Assembly (NCBI GenBank): GCA_025937075.1
Contig: JAICSD010000324.1
Span: 1-5,383 of the forward strand
DNA: 5,383 nt
Direction of reading: 5' to 3'
Origin: Vicinamibacteria bacterium
GTDB lineage: Bacteria; Acidobacteriota; Vicinamibacteria; Vicinamibacterales; 2-12-FULL-66-21
In this document: in pieces, positions 1 through 4,875 of the stretch
Position numbering within the stretch: the stretch's first letter is position 1
How the letters are laid out: each line of letters opens with the position of its first letter
Made by a program: the position numbers and the translations under genes
The notes under the pieces: generated by a model
Told to the model about the DNA's origin: nothing
The model's database searches: none
Seen by the model: only the letters and a program-made list of their open reading frames with translations

Positions 1-637
1 AAAAGCTGGTCCGCGTCATCGTGTACCCGATCGCGGTCGGGAAGATCTGGAAGATCCACGACAGCGATTTCCACAACGCGCCGATGCCGAGACCGGTAAT
101 CACCGTTCTCGCGAGGGCGCCGCCGCGCTCCCCGGCGACGAGCACGTCGGCGCACGCGGCACCTTCGGGATAGGGGAGCACGCCGTGCTCCTTGACGATC
201 AGCGCGCGCCGCAGCGGCACCATCATCAGGACGCCCATGATGCCTCCGGCGAACGCGAGCATCATGATCTGGAAGTACCGGAAATATCCCGGCCCATTCG
301 GCGTGAGAAAGATCAGCGCCGGAATCGTGAAGACGACGCCGCCGGCGACCGATTCGCCGGCCGACCCGATCGTCTGCACGATGTTGTTCTCCAGGATCGT
401 GGACCCGCCCAGCCGCTTCAGGACGGAGATCGCGAGCACGGCGATCGGGATCGACGCGCTCACCGTCAGGCCGGCCCGGAGGCCGAGATAGACGGTCGAC
501 GCACCGAAAATGAGGCCGAAGACCACCCCGAGCACGACGGCTTTTACCGTGAACTCCGCGGGCGACTGCGTGGGCGGCACGAAGGGCTGGAAGGACGTCC
601 GCGCGGGGGCCGGGGCCGTGACGGTCGTATGCGCCAT
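1..637 (-). CDS. OPT-family oligopeptide/metal-chelate transporter, N-terminal part (truncated by window edge)
   Basis: Reading the minus strand from ATG at 637 gives 212 codons without a stop, running off the left edge. The family is an inner-membrane, cation-coupled importer of oligopeptides or metal chelates, usually about 550-700 residues, so roughly two thirds is missing. Residues 1-28 are a Pro/Ala/Thr-rich cytoplasmic tail. Hydrophobic, probably membrane-spanning stretches follow at about 31-53, 56-73, 97-112, 123-142 and 179-200. Two signatures I recognise from OPT proteins are [13 protein letters not shown] at 84-96 and [11 protein letters not shown] at 156-166; the PIAVLAISV segment at 64-72 also fits. 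No Shine-Dalgarno precedes the ATG: the bases just upstream read ATCCTCCC on the coding strand. A TAATAT hexamer lies 6 bp before the start codon, so the mRNA may be leaderless. It is divergent from rex. The family call is secure; the substrate cannot be told. Confidence 0.9.
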   Translation of the reverse strand, partial: MAHTTVTAPAPARTSFQPFVPPTQSPAEFTVKAVVLGVVFGLIFGASTVYLGLRAGLTVSASIPIAVLAISVLKRLGGSTILENNIVQTIGSAGESVAGGVVFTIPALIFLTPNGPGYFRYFQIMMLAFAGGIMGVLMMVPLRRALIVKEHGVLPYPEGAACADVLVAGERGGALARTVITGLGIGALWKSLSWIFQIFPTAIGYTMTRTSF

Positions 638-643
638 GGGAGG

Positions 644-649
644 ATATTA
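644..649 (-). promoter_or_regulatory. Putative -10 element (TAATAT) of the OPT transporter gene
   Basis: On the minus strand the hexamer TAATAT matches the TAnnnT core of a sigma70-type -10 box and ends 6 bp before the ATG at 637. Transcription would therefore start at or within a base or two of the start codon. No good -35 is seen: at 17-bp spacing the hexamer is TTAGTG, which shares only its first two bases with TTGACA and falls inside the 21-bp tandem repeats. Inferred from sequence alone. Confidence 0.35.
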
Positions 650-724
650 ATCCCGAATCCCTTATCACTAATCCCGAATCCCTTATCACTAATCCCGAAT
701 CCCTTATCACTAATCCTGAATCCC
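648..724. repeat. 21-bp tandem repeat array (three perfect copies and one degenerate partial copy)
   Basis: Three identical 21-bp units lie head to tail at 648-668, 669-689 and 690-710. Each reads TAATCCCGAATCCC followed by TTATCAC on the plus strand. A partial fourth copy at 711-724 has one change (TAATCCTGAATCCC), and a looser echo of the core (GAATCC, CAATCCC) continues to about 740. There are no spacers, so this is not CRISPR. The unit equals two helical turns, which puts every copy on the same face of the DNA, and it lies directly upstream of the putative OPT -10 box. As 21 is 7 codons, the array stays open in some frames and encodes a meaningless 7-residue repeat there. It could be a protein-binding array, a slippage-prone VNTR, or a member of a genome-wide repeat family. 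Function unknown. Confidence 0.95.
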
Positions 725-738
725 GAATCCTCCAATCC

Positions 739-754
739 CGGATCCCCGGATCCG
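739..754. repeat. Short inverted repeat (CGGATCC-CC-GGATCCG)
   Basis: Two perfect 7-bp arms, CGGATCC at 739-745 and GGATCCG at 748-754, are separated by 2 bp. They lie between the 21-bp repeats and the rex -10 box, partly overlapping where a rex -35 would be expected. GGATCC is itself palindromic, so this is also a direct repeat. It may be an operator-like site or chance in GC-rich DNA. Confidence 0.4.
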
Positions 755-771
755 ACCGCCGATTCAGCCCC

Positions 772-777
772 TATAAT
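772..777 (+). promoter_or_regulatory. Putative -10 element (TATAAT) of the rex operon
   Basis: TATAAT is an exact consensus -10 hexamer and stands out in this GC-rich context. It ends 5 bp before the GTG at 783, which predicts transcription starting within a base or two of the start codon. No convincing -35 exists at 16-18 bp spacing (the region reads around GGATCCG), so an activator or extended contacts may be needed. With no ribosome-binding site upstream of the GTG, a leaderless rex mRNA is the simplest reading. Confidence 0.55.
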
Positions 778-780
778 CGC

Positions 781-799
781 TTGTGACGAAGGAGAACAA
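781..799. promoter_or_regulatory. Candidate Rex operator, one good half-site (low confidence)
   Basis: TTGTGA at 781-786 matches the conserved half of the Rex operator, generally described as TTGTGA-n6-TCACAA or close variants. The partner half is weak: GAACAA at 794-799 keeps only the outer ACAA, with a total span of 19 bp instead of about 18. Only 4 of 9 paired positions are symmetric. The position is right for autorepression, because it covers the predicted transcription start and the rex start codon, 3 bp downstream of the -10 box. A chance match of this quality is quite possible. Confidence 0.22.
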
Positions 800-1472
800 A
801 CTCGCCACCGATCCCGCTGCGCGCGTGGTTGCGGAACCCGTTTCCGAGTTGACGACGAACCGGCTGTCCGTTTACCTCCGCTGTCTCAATACGCTCGACG
901 CCGGGGGCGTGCGGACGATTTCCTCCCAGGCGCTTGCCGAGCAGTTTCATCTCAACGCCGCGCAGATCCGGAAGGACCTCGCGTACTTCGGCGAGTTCGG
1001 GGTGCGCGGCATCGGCTACTACGTCAAGGAGCTGCGGCGCCACCTGCGGCAGATCCTGGGTCTCGATCGCGGCGTCCGCGTGGCAATCATGGGGGCGGGG
1101 AACCTGGGGCTCGCGCTCGCGGACTACCCGGGATTCCGCGACGAAGGCTTCGAGATTGTCGCGCTGTTCGATGCGATGAAGGACAAGGTCGGGCGCCGAT
1201 CACGGGGCGGCGTGCTGATCTACGATACGCGCGACTTCCGGCGCGTGGTCAAGCGAGAGGGCATCGGGATTGTCGTGATCGCGGTCCCGGCGAACTCGGC
1301 CCAGCACGTCGTCAGCACGGTCGTGGGCGCGGGCATCAAAGCGATTCTGAATTTCTCGCCCGGCACGGTGAAGGTGCCGCGCGGCGTCAAGCTGAAGAGC
1401 GTTGACCTGACGGTCTCGCTCGAAAGTCTCTCGTTTTTTCTCGCCCAGGGTGGAGGGCTTGACCATGCCTAA
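783..1472 (+). CDS. rex: Redox-sensing transcriptional repressor Rex
   Basis: Rex is a cytoplasmic homodimer that represses fermentation and respiration genes when NAD+ is high and leaves DNA when NADH binds. This 229-residue protein is slightly longer than the usual 205-220 because of an N-terminal tail (residues 1-23). The winged-helix DNA-binding domain spans about 24-90, with the Rex-typical RLSVYLRCL (27-35), [16 protein letters not shown] (58-73) and VRGIGY (74-79). The Rossmann domain has the dinucleotide loop G104-A-G106-N-L-G109 and ALFD at 127-130. The C-terminal part carries IAVPANSAQ (166-174), [11 protein letters not shown] (183-193) and the dimer-swap helix [14 protein letters not shown] (207-220). 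The start is GTG at 783, with no ribosome-binding site and a TATAAT 5 bp upstream, so the mRNA may be leaderless. GTG at 825 would also keep both domains but has no Shine-Dalgarno either. The stop overlaps moaC by 8 bp. Identification is secure. Confidence 0.96.
   Translation: MTKENKLATDPAARVVAEPVSELTTNRLSVYLRCLNTLDAGGVRTISSQALAEQFHLNAAQIRKDLAYFGEFGVRGIGYYVKELRRHLRQILGLDRGVRVAIMGAGNLGLALADYPGFRDEGFEIVALFDAMKDKVGRRSRGGVLIYDTRDFRRVVKREGIGIVVIAVPANSAQHVVSTVVGAGIKAILNFSPGTVKVPRGVKLKSVDLTVSLESLSFFLAQGGGLDHA
1452..1457 (+). promoter_or_regulatory. Ribosome-binding site of moaC (GGAGGG)
   Basis: GGAGGG lies inside the end of rex, 7 bases before ATG 1465. It is the clearest Shine-Dalgarno seen at any start in the window and decides the moaC start in favour of ATG 1465 over the in-frame GTG at 1450, which would place the site inside the coding region. 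Confidence 0.8.
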
Positions 1473-1980
1473 AGGCGGCCGGCAGAAGGCAGCGCGGGCG
1501 CGCGAGCTGTCGCACGTGGACGAGGCGGGGCGGATCCGCATGGTGGACGTCAGCGCAAAACCCGCGACGATGCGCGAGGCGATTGCGGCCGGACATATTC
1601 GTGTGTCGCGCGACGCGCTCGAGCAGGTTCGTGCGGGTGCCGTCGAGAAAGGCGATCCGCTGGAGACCGCCAGGCTCGCCGGCATCATGGCGGCGAAGCA
1701 GACCTCGTCGCTGATTCCGTTGTGCCATCCGCTTCCGATCTCCCACGCGGACGTGCACCTCACGCCTGTCGACGACGGGTATGAGATCGAGGCGCGCGTG
1801 AGAACCACGGCGCCGACGGGAGTCGAGATGGAAGCGATGAGCGCCGTGGCCGTCGCGGCCCTGACGATCTACGACATGCTCAAGGCGGTCGACAGGGCCA
1901 TGGTGATTGGCGAGATCCGGCTCATGCAGAAGAGCGGCGGCCGCAGCGGCACGTGGCGGCGCGGCGTCGCCGGACGATGA
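1465..1980 (+). CDS. moaC: Cyclic pyranopterin monophosphate synthase MoaC
   Basis: MoaC works with the radical-SAM enzyme MoaA in the first step of molybdenum cofactor synthesis, converting the 3',8-cyclo-dihydro-GTP made by MoaA into cyclic pyranopterin monophosphate in the cytoplasm. The 171-residue product matches the family in length (about 160) and over nearly its whole span: [20 protein letters not shown] (15-34), [20 protein letters not shown] (62-81), IPLCHPL (84-90), [20 protein letters not shown] (118-137) and KSGGRSG (156-162). D137 and K140 in YDMLKA correspond to the catalytic Asp128 and Lys131 of E. coli MoaC, so it looks active. An Arg/Lys-rich stretch at 3-13 precedes the fold. 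ATG 1465 is chosen because of the GGAGGG 7 bases upstream; it overlaps rex by 8 bp. The stop overlaps the next gene in ATGA. No other cofactor gene is in view. Confidence 0.97.
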   Translation: MPKGGRQKAARARELSHVDEAGRIRMVDVSAKPATMREAIAAGHIRVSRDALEQVRAGAVEKGDPLETARLAGIMAAKQTSSLIPLCHPLPISHADVHLTPVDDGYEIEARVRTTAPTGVEMEAMSAVAVAALTIYDMLKAVDRAMVIGEIRLMQKSGGRSGTWRRGVAGR

Positions 1981-2960
1981 CGATTCTCGTCGCGATCTAC
2001 AGCGACATTCGATCGTGGTGCATCCCGGAGTCGCATGTCTCGGCGCTGCGAACCTGGTTTCCGGAACATTCGTTCGTACGGGCCGATTCGGACGAGCAGA
2101 CGCGCGCGTCGATCGTGGACGCCGACGTCGCGTTCAGCTCGCGCATCGAGCCGCATCATCTCGCCGCGGCAGGTCGACTGCGCTGGATTCACAGTCCTGC
2201 CGCAGGCGTCGGGAGCATGCTGTTTCCGTCGATGGTGGCGAGCCCCGTCGTCATGACGAACTCGCGCGGCGTCAGCGCGGGGACGATCGCCGAACACGTC
2301 GTTGCGGTCACGCTCGTGCTGTTCCGCGACATGCGCCTGGCGTGGCGCCGGCAGTCGGAGGGCCGATGGGCGCAGGACGAATTCAACACGGGCCGATCCG
2401 TCCGTACGCTGCGCGGTTCGCGCACGCTGGTCGTGGGTCTTGGCGCCATCGGCTCCGAAACCGCGCGTCTGCTCGCGGCGTTCGGGGCCGAGGTGACGGG
2501 CATCCGGCGTCGCGTCGATCTGCCGCGGCCCGCCGGCGTGCAGACTGTTCGTCCCCCGGCCGCGCTGATGGATGCCCTGGCTGAGAGCGATCTCGTCGTC
2601 ATTGCGGCGCCGCATACGCCGCAGACACGCCACCTGATTGGCGCGGCGGAGCTCGCCCGGATGAAACCAGGTTCCGTGCTGGTCAACGTGAGCCGCGGAT
2701 CGCTGGTCGACGAATGCGCGCTGGTGGACGCGCTCGACAAGGGGTTGCTTGGCGCCGCGGCGCTCGATGTGTTCGAGGCCGAGCCGCTGCCGCGCGAGAG
2801 TCCGCTCTGGACGCACGATCGGGTCCTGGTGACGCCGCACGTCTCGGGGTTTCAGCAGCACTACTGGCGTGACGCGACCGCGCTGTTCGCGGAAAACCTC
2901 CGGAGGTTCTCCACAGGAGAGCCGCTGAGGAATGTTGTCGACAAGCAGGCGGGGTATTGA
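1977..2960 (+). CDS. D-2-hydroxyacid dehydrogenase, NAD(P)-dependent
   Basis: Members interconvert 2-keto acids (such as glyoxylate, hydroxypyruvate or branched 2-oxoacids) and D-2-hydroxyacids using NAD(P)H in the cytoplasm. The 327-residue length is typical. The substrate domain is split (about 1-100 and 295-327) around a Rossmann domain with G154-L-G156-A-I-G159. The catalytic triad is intact: R240 in [11 protein letters not shown]269 in DVFEAEPLP and H288 in TPHVSG. After the second strand the sequence is GIRRR (175-179), with no acidic residue where NAD-specific enzymes usually have one, so NADP(H) preference is likely (inference). The closing NVVDKQAGY is typical of the subgroup related to glyoxylate/hydroxypyruvate reductases. 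ATG 1977 overlaps the moaC stop in ATGA and has only a weak GGA upstream, implying translational coupling; GTG 1953 is an in-frame alternative adding 8 residues. The family is secure, the substrate unknown. Confidence 0.93.
   Translation: MTILVAIYSDIRSWCIPESHVSALRTWFPEHSFVRADSDEQTRASIVDADVAFSSRIEPHHLAAAGRLRWIHSPAAGVGSMLFPSMVASPVVMTNSRGVSAGTIAEHVVAVTLVLFRDMRLAWRRQSEGRWAQDEFNTGRSVRTLRGSRTLVVGLGAIGSETARLLAAFGAEVTGIRRRVDLPRPAGVQTVRPPAALMDALAESDLVVIAAPHTPQTRHLIGAAELARMKPGSVLVNVSRGSLVDECALVDALDKGLLGAAALDVFEAEPLPRESPLWTHDRVLVTPHVSGFQQHYWRDATALFAENLRRFSTGEPLRNVVDKQAGY
2891..2912. repeat. 22-bp near-perfect palindrome inside the dehydrogenase 3' end
   Basis: Ten of eleven base pairs are symmetric. 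The core AACCTCCGGAGGTT (2895-2908) is a perfect 14-bp palindrome, and GGA/TCC outer arms resume after one mismatch. It lies in coding sequence for ENLRRFS, about 50 bp before the stop and 90 bp before the acyl-CoA ligase start. It could act as an operator for a dimeric regulator or an RNA hairpin, or be chance. Confidence 0.4.
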
Positions 2961-3007
2961 TGCGCGTTAGAATTGCCCAACTGAAGTTGCGCGCTACGAA
3001 CCGATGA
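2960..3007 (+). CDS. Possible 15-codon mini-ORF bridging the dehydrogenase and ligase genes
   Basis: ATG at 2960 shares its A with the dehydrogenase stop (TGATG). It opens a 15-codon frame, [15 protein letters not shown], whose TGA stop at 3005-3007 overlaps the ligase start in ATGA. A purine-rich GGCGGGG (2948-2954) lies 5 bases before the ATG and could serve as a ribosome-binding site, whereas none is visible before the ligase ATG. The peptide is basic (five Arg/Lys) and I recognise no family. It may be a translated coupling or leader peptide carrying ribosomes into the ligase gene, or an accident; short ORFs of this size are common by chance. Only the double overlap makes it worth recording. 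Confidence 0.25.
   Translation: MRVRIAQLKLRATNR
2968..2989 (+). promoter_or_regulatory. Possible promoter/operator of the acyl-CoA ligase gene
   Basis: TAGAAT at 2968-2973 resembles a -10 box, and a start about 7 bp downstream would fall on the 12-bp palindrome CAACT-GA-AGTTG (2978-2989), a natural place for a repressor. No -35 hexamer is seen at 16-18 bp (the region reads around GCAGGC). It does not match the E. coli FadR or PsrA sites as I know them. Weak evidence. Confidence 0.22.
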
Positions 3008-4833
3008 TTAGCACCGCTGAAGAGCCCGCGGCACGGCTCGAGACCGTTGCAGATCTTCCGTTCCTCGTTGCGGGGCGGTATCCCAGGCCACTCATCGTCG
3101 GCCGCTGCACGGCATCCGGCATTCGGGGCGATTCGACGCAGGAGTGGTTCGATCGCGTTCGAGATGTCTCACTCGGACTGCGCGCGCTGGGCGTGCGCTC
3201 CGGCGACCGCGTCGCGATCATTTCCGAGAGCCGGCCGGAATGGCTGCTCGCGGATCTGGCAATCCTCACAGCGAACGCCGTGACCGTGCCGATCTATCCG
3301 ACGCTGTCGGCCAATCAGGCGCGCTACATCGTCCACGACAGCGGCGCGTCCATCGCGATCGTTTCGTCCGCGGAGCAGCTGGCGAAGCTTCAGTGCGTTC
3401 GTCACGAGCTGCCCGCGCTGGAAGCGATGGTCCTGTTCGATGGTGCGCCCGGCGGTGCCGCGTCGGTCCTGTCATTCGCAGATCTCGCCTCGCGCGGACA
3501 CGCCCGCCTCGTCGCCGAATGGGGCACGGCGCGCGCGTTTCGCGATGATGCCCGCGCGGTCACGCGCGAGAGCCTCGCGACGATCATCTATACGTCTGGA
3601 ACGACCGGCGAGCCGAAGGGCGTGATGCTCTCCCACGCGAACCTTGTCGAGAACCTCAAGGCCTCGCACGCGGTCCTTCCGGTCGGCGTCGAAGACGTCG
3701 CGCTCTCGTTCCTCCCGCTGAGCCACTCGTTCGAGCGTCTCGTGTCGTACCTGTATCTCTATGCGGGCGTGACGATCGTCTTTGCGGAATCGATGGACAC
3801 GGTCCGCCGCGACATGCAGCTCGTGCGGCCGACGATCATGACGGCTGTTCCGCGCGTCTACGAGAAATTCAAGACGAACATCCTCGCCGCCGGCGCGGCG
3901 CTTCCGCAGCCGCGACGATCGCTGTTTCGCTGGGCGACCCGGGTCGCGGTGGCCCGCGGCGCCGCCGAAACACGCGGGCGTTCGGCCGGACCGCTCGTTT
4001 CCGCGCAGGCCGCGCTGGCCGACCGGTTCGTCTTCTCGAAGGTTCGCCAGAATGTAGGAGGACGCCTTCGATGTCTGGTCTCCGGCAGCGCGCCGCTGAG
4101 CGCCGAGGTGGCGGAGTTCTTCCACGGCATTGGTCTGACGATCACGGAGGGTTACGGATTGACGGAGACCTCGCCCGTCCTGACGGTGAATCCGCAGGGC
4201 GGGGCGCGCGTGGGGACCGTCGGCAAGGCGATCCCGGGTGTGGAGATCCGCATCGCTGAAGACGGCGAGATCCTCGCCCGCGGGCCGAACATCATGATGG
4301 GCTACTACAACAAGGCCGCGGCGACGGCGGAGGCGCTGGGCGACGGCTGGTTCCATACCGGTGACGTGGGCGCGCTCGACGCGAACGGGTACCTGCGCAT
4401 CACGGATCGCAAGAAGGACCTGCTCGTCACCTCCGGCGGCAAGAACATTGCGCCGCAGCCGATCGAGGCCATTCTCGAGCGAAACTCGCTCGTCGCCGAG
4501 GCCGTGGTGCTCGGCGACCGGCGCCGATTCGTATCGGCCCTCATCGTGCCGGATTTCGCCGCGCTCGAACGCCGGCTCCAGGATCTCGGACGTCCACCCG
4601 CCGATCGCGCCGATCTCGTCAAGCGGGCGGACGTCCTCGCGCTGTATCAGGAGATCGTCGACGGCCTGAACGGAGAGCTGGCGCAGTTCGAGCGGATCAA
4701 GAAGATCCGACTGCTCCCGCGCGAGTTCTCCGTGCAGTCAGGTGAACTGACTCCGACCCTCAAGGTCAAACGGAAGGTCGTCGAGCAGAACTGGCGCGAC
4801 GAGATCGATGCTATCTATGCCGAGCCCGGTTGA
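3004..4833 (+). CDS. Long-chain acyl-CoA synthetase (AMP-forming, FAA1/FadD15-type)
   Basis: The enzyme activates a fatty acid with ATP to an acyl-AMP and transfers it to CoA, feeding beta-oxidation or lipid synthesis, usually at the inner face of the membrane. The 609-residue length is typical of the FAA1 branch. Adenylation motifs appear in order: YTSGTTGEPKG (196-206, phosphate loop), LPLSHSFER (about 238-246), YGLTETSP (384-391), GWFHTGD (448-454, D454 for the ribose), ITDRKKDLLVTSGGKNIAP (466-484, hinge and R469) and the C-terminal LTPTLKVKRK (582-591), which carries the lysines expected around the catalytic position. No signal peptide is seen. ATG 3004 has no evident Shine-Dalgarno. It lies 43 bp after the dehydrogenase, so it is either the last gene of the rex operon or driven by the weak site at 2968. 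A second in-frame TGA follows the stop at 4837. The family is secure; chain-length preference and gene name are not. Confidence 0.94.
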   Translation: MISTAEEPAARLETVADLPFLVAGRYPRPLIVGRCTASGIRGDSTQEWFDRVRDVSLGLRALGVRSGDRVAIISESRPEWLLADLAILTANAVTVPIYPTLSANQARYIVHDSGASIAIVSSAEQLAKLQCVRHELPALEAMVLFDGAPGGAASVLSFADLASRGHARLVAEWGTARAFRDDARAVTRESLATIIYTSGTTGEPKGVMLSHANLVENLKASHAVLPVGVEDVALSFLPLSHSFERLVSYLYLYAGVTIVFAESMDTVRRDMQLVRPTIMTAVPRVYEKFKTNILAAGAALPQPRRSLFRWATRVAVARGAAETRGRSAGPLVSAQAALADRFVFSKVRQNVGGRLRCLVSGSAPLSAEVAEFFHGIGLTITEGYGLTETSPVLTVNPQGGARVGTVGKAIPGVEIRIAEDGEILARGPNIMMGYYNKAAATAEALGDGWFHTGDVGALDANGYLRITDRKKDLLVTSGGKNIAPQPIEAILERNSLVAEAVVLGDRRRFVSALIVPDFAALERRLQDLGRPPADRADLVKRADVLALYQEIVDGLNGELAQFERIKKIRLLPREFSVQSGELTPTLKVKRKVVEQNWRDEIDAIYAEPG

Positions 4834-4834
4834 T

Positions 4835-4861
4835 GCTGATCACGGCCTACGCGTGATCAGC
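4835..4861. terminator. Perfect 10-bp hairpin between convergent genes, probable bidirectional terminator
   Basis: Arms GCTGATCACG (4835-4844) and CGTGATCAGC (4852-4861) are perfectly complementary around a 7-base loop. The hairpin begins 2 bp after the ligase stop and ends 9 bp before the stop of the convergent exporter gene. Neither side has a T-tract, so it is not a classic intrinsic terminator. It may stop or stabilise the 3' ends of both transcripts. Confidence 0.55.
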
Positions 4862-4875
4862 CGTCGGCCGTCACC
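4857..4875. repeat. 19-bp direct repeat, copy 1 (second copy at 5317-5335)
   Basis: TCAGCCGTCGGCC followed by GTCACC here recurs at 5317-5335 with a single change (18 of 19 bases). The first copy spans the right arm of the hairpin and the last bases of the exporter gene; the second is inside the exporter coding sequence. The significance is unclear; it may belong to a dispersed GC-rich repeat family or be coincidence. Confidence 0.5.

Noticed and set aside
648..724. CRISPR array
   Set aside because: The units are 21 bp, directly abutting with no spacers, and no cas genes are nearby.
185..1405. 406-codon plus-strand frame crossing the transporter, the repeats and rex
   Set aside because: It runs antisense to the transporter and out of frame with rex. 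It stays open only because the 21-bp repeats are multiples of three, and it contains a repeat-derived LIPNPLS array.
1450..1467. GTG 1450 as the moaC start
   Set aside because: It would place the strong GGAGGG inside the gene and lacks its own ribosome-binding site; ATG 1465 is correctly spaced.
1200..1808. 202-codon minus-strand frame across rex and moaC
   Set aside because: It lies antisense to two conserved genes, crosses their overlap and shows no domain.
1869..2861. 330-codon open frame on the minus strand over moaC and the dehydrogenase
   Set aside because: It is a shadow of two well-supported genes; the product is Arg/His-rich with no recognisable domain.
2935..2944. TTGTCGACAA as a Rex operator before the ligase
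   Set aside because: It is a perfect 10-bp palindrome with TTGT/ACAA ends, but Rex sites have the half-sites about 6 bp further apart. It also lies in coding sequence (NVVDK).
2960..3007. Mini-ORF as the broken start of an NAD synthetase or nitrilase-type gene (MRVRIAQL resembles such N-termini)
   Set aside because: Only about eight residues are similar and nothing homologous follows; the resemblance is too short to support a pseudogene.
3472..4356. 294-codon open frame on the minus strand within the acyl-CoA ligase gene
   Set aside because: It is antisense to a gene with all adenylation motifs intact. Its translation is Arg-rich and low in recognisable motifs, as expected from a shadow frame in GC-rich DNA.
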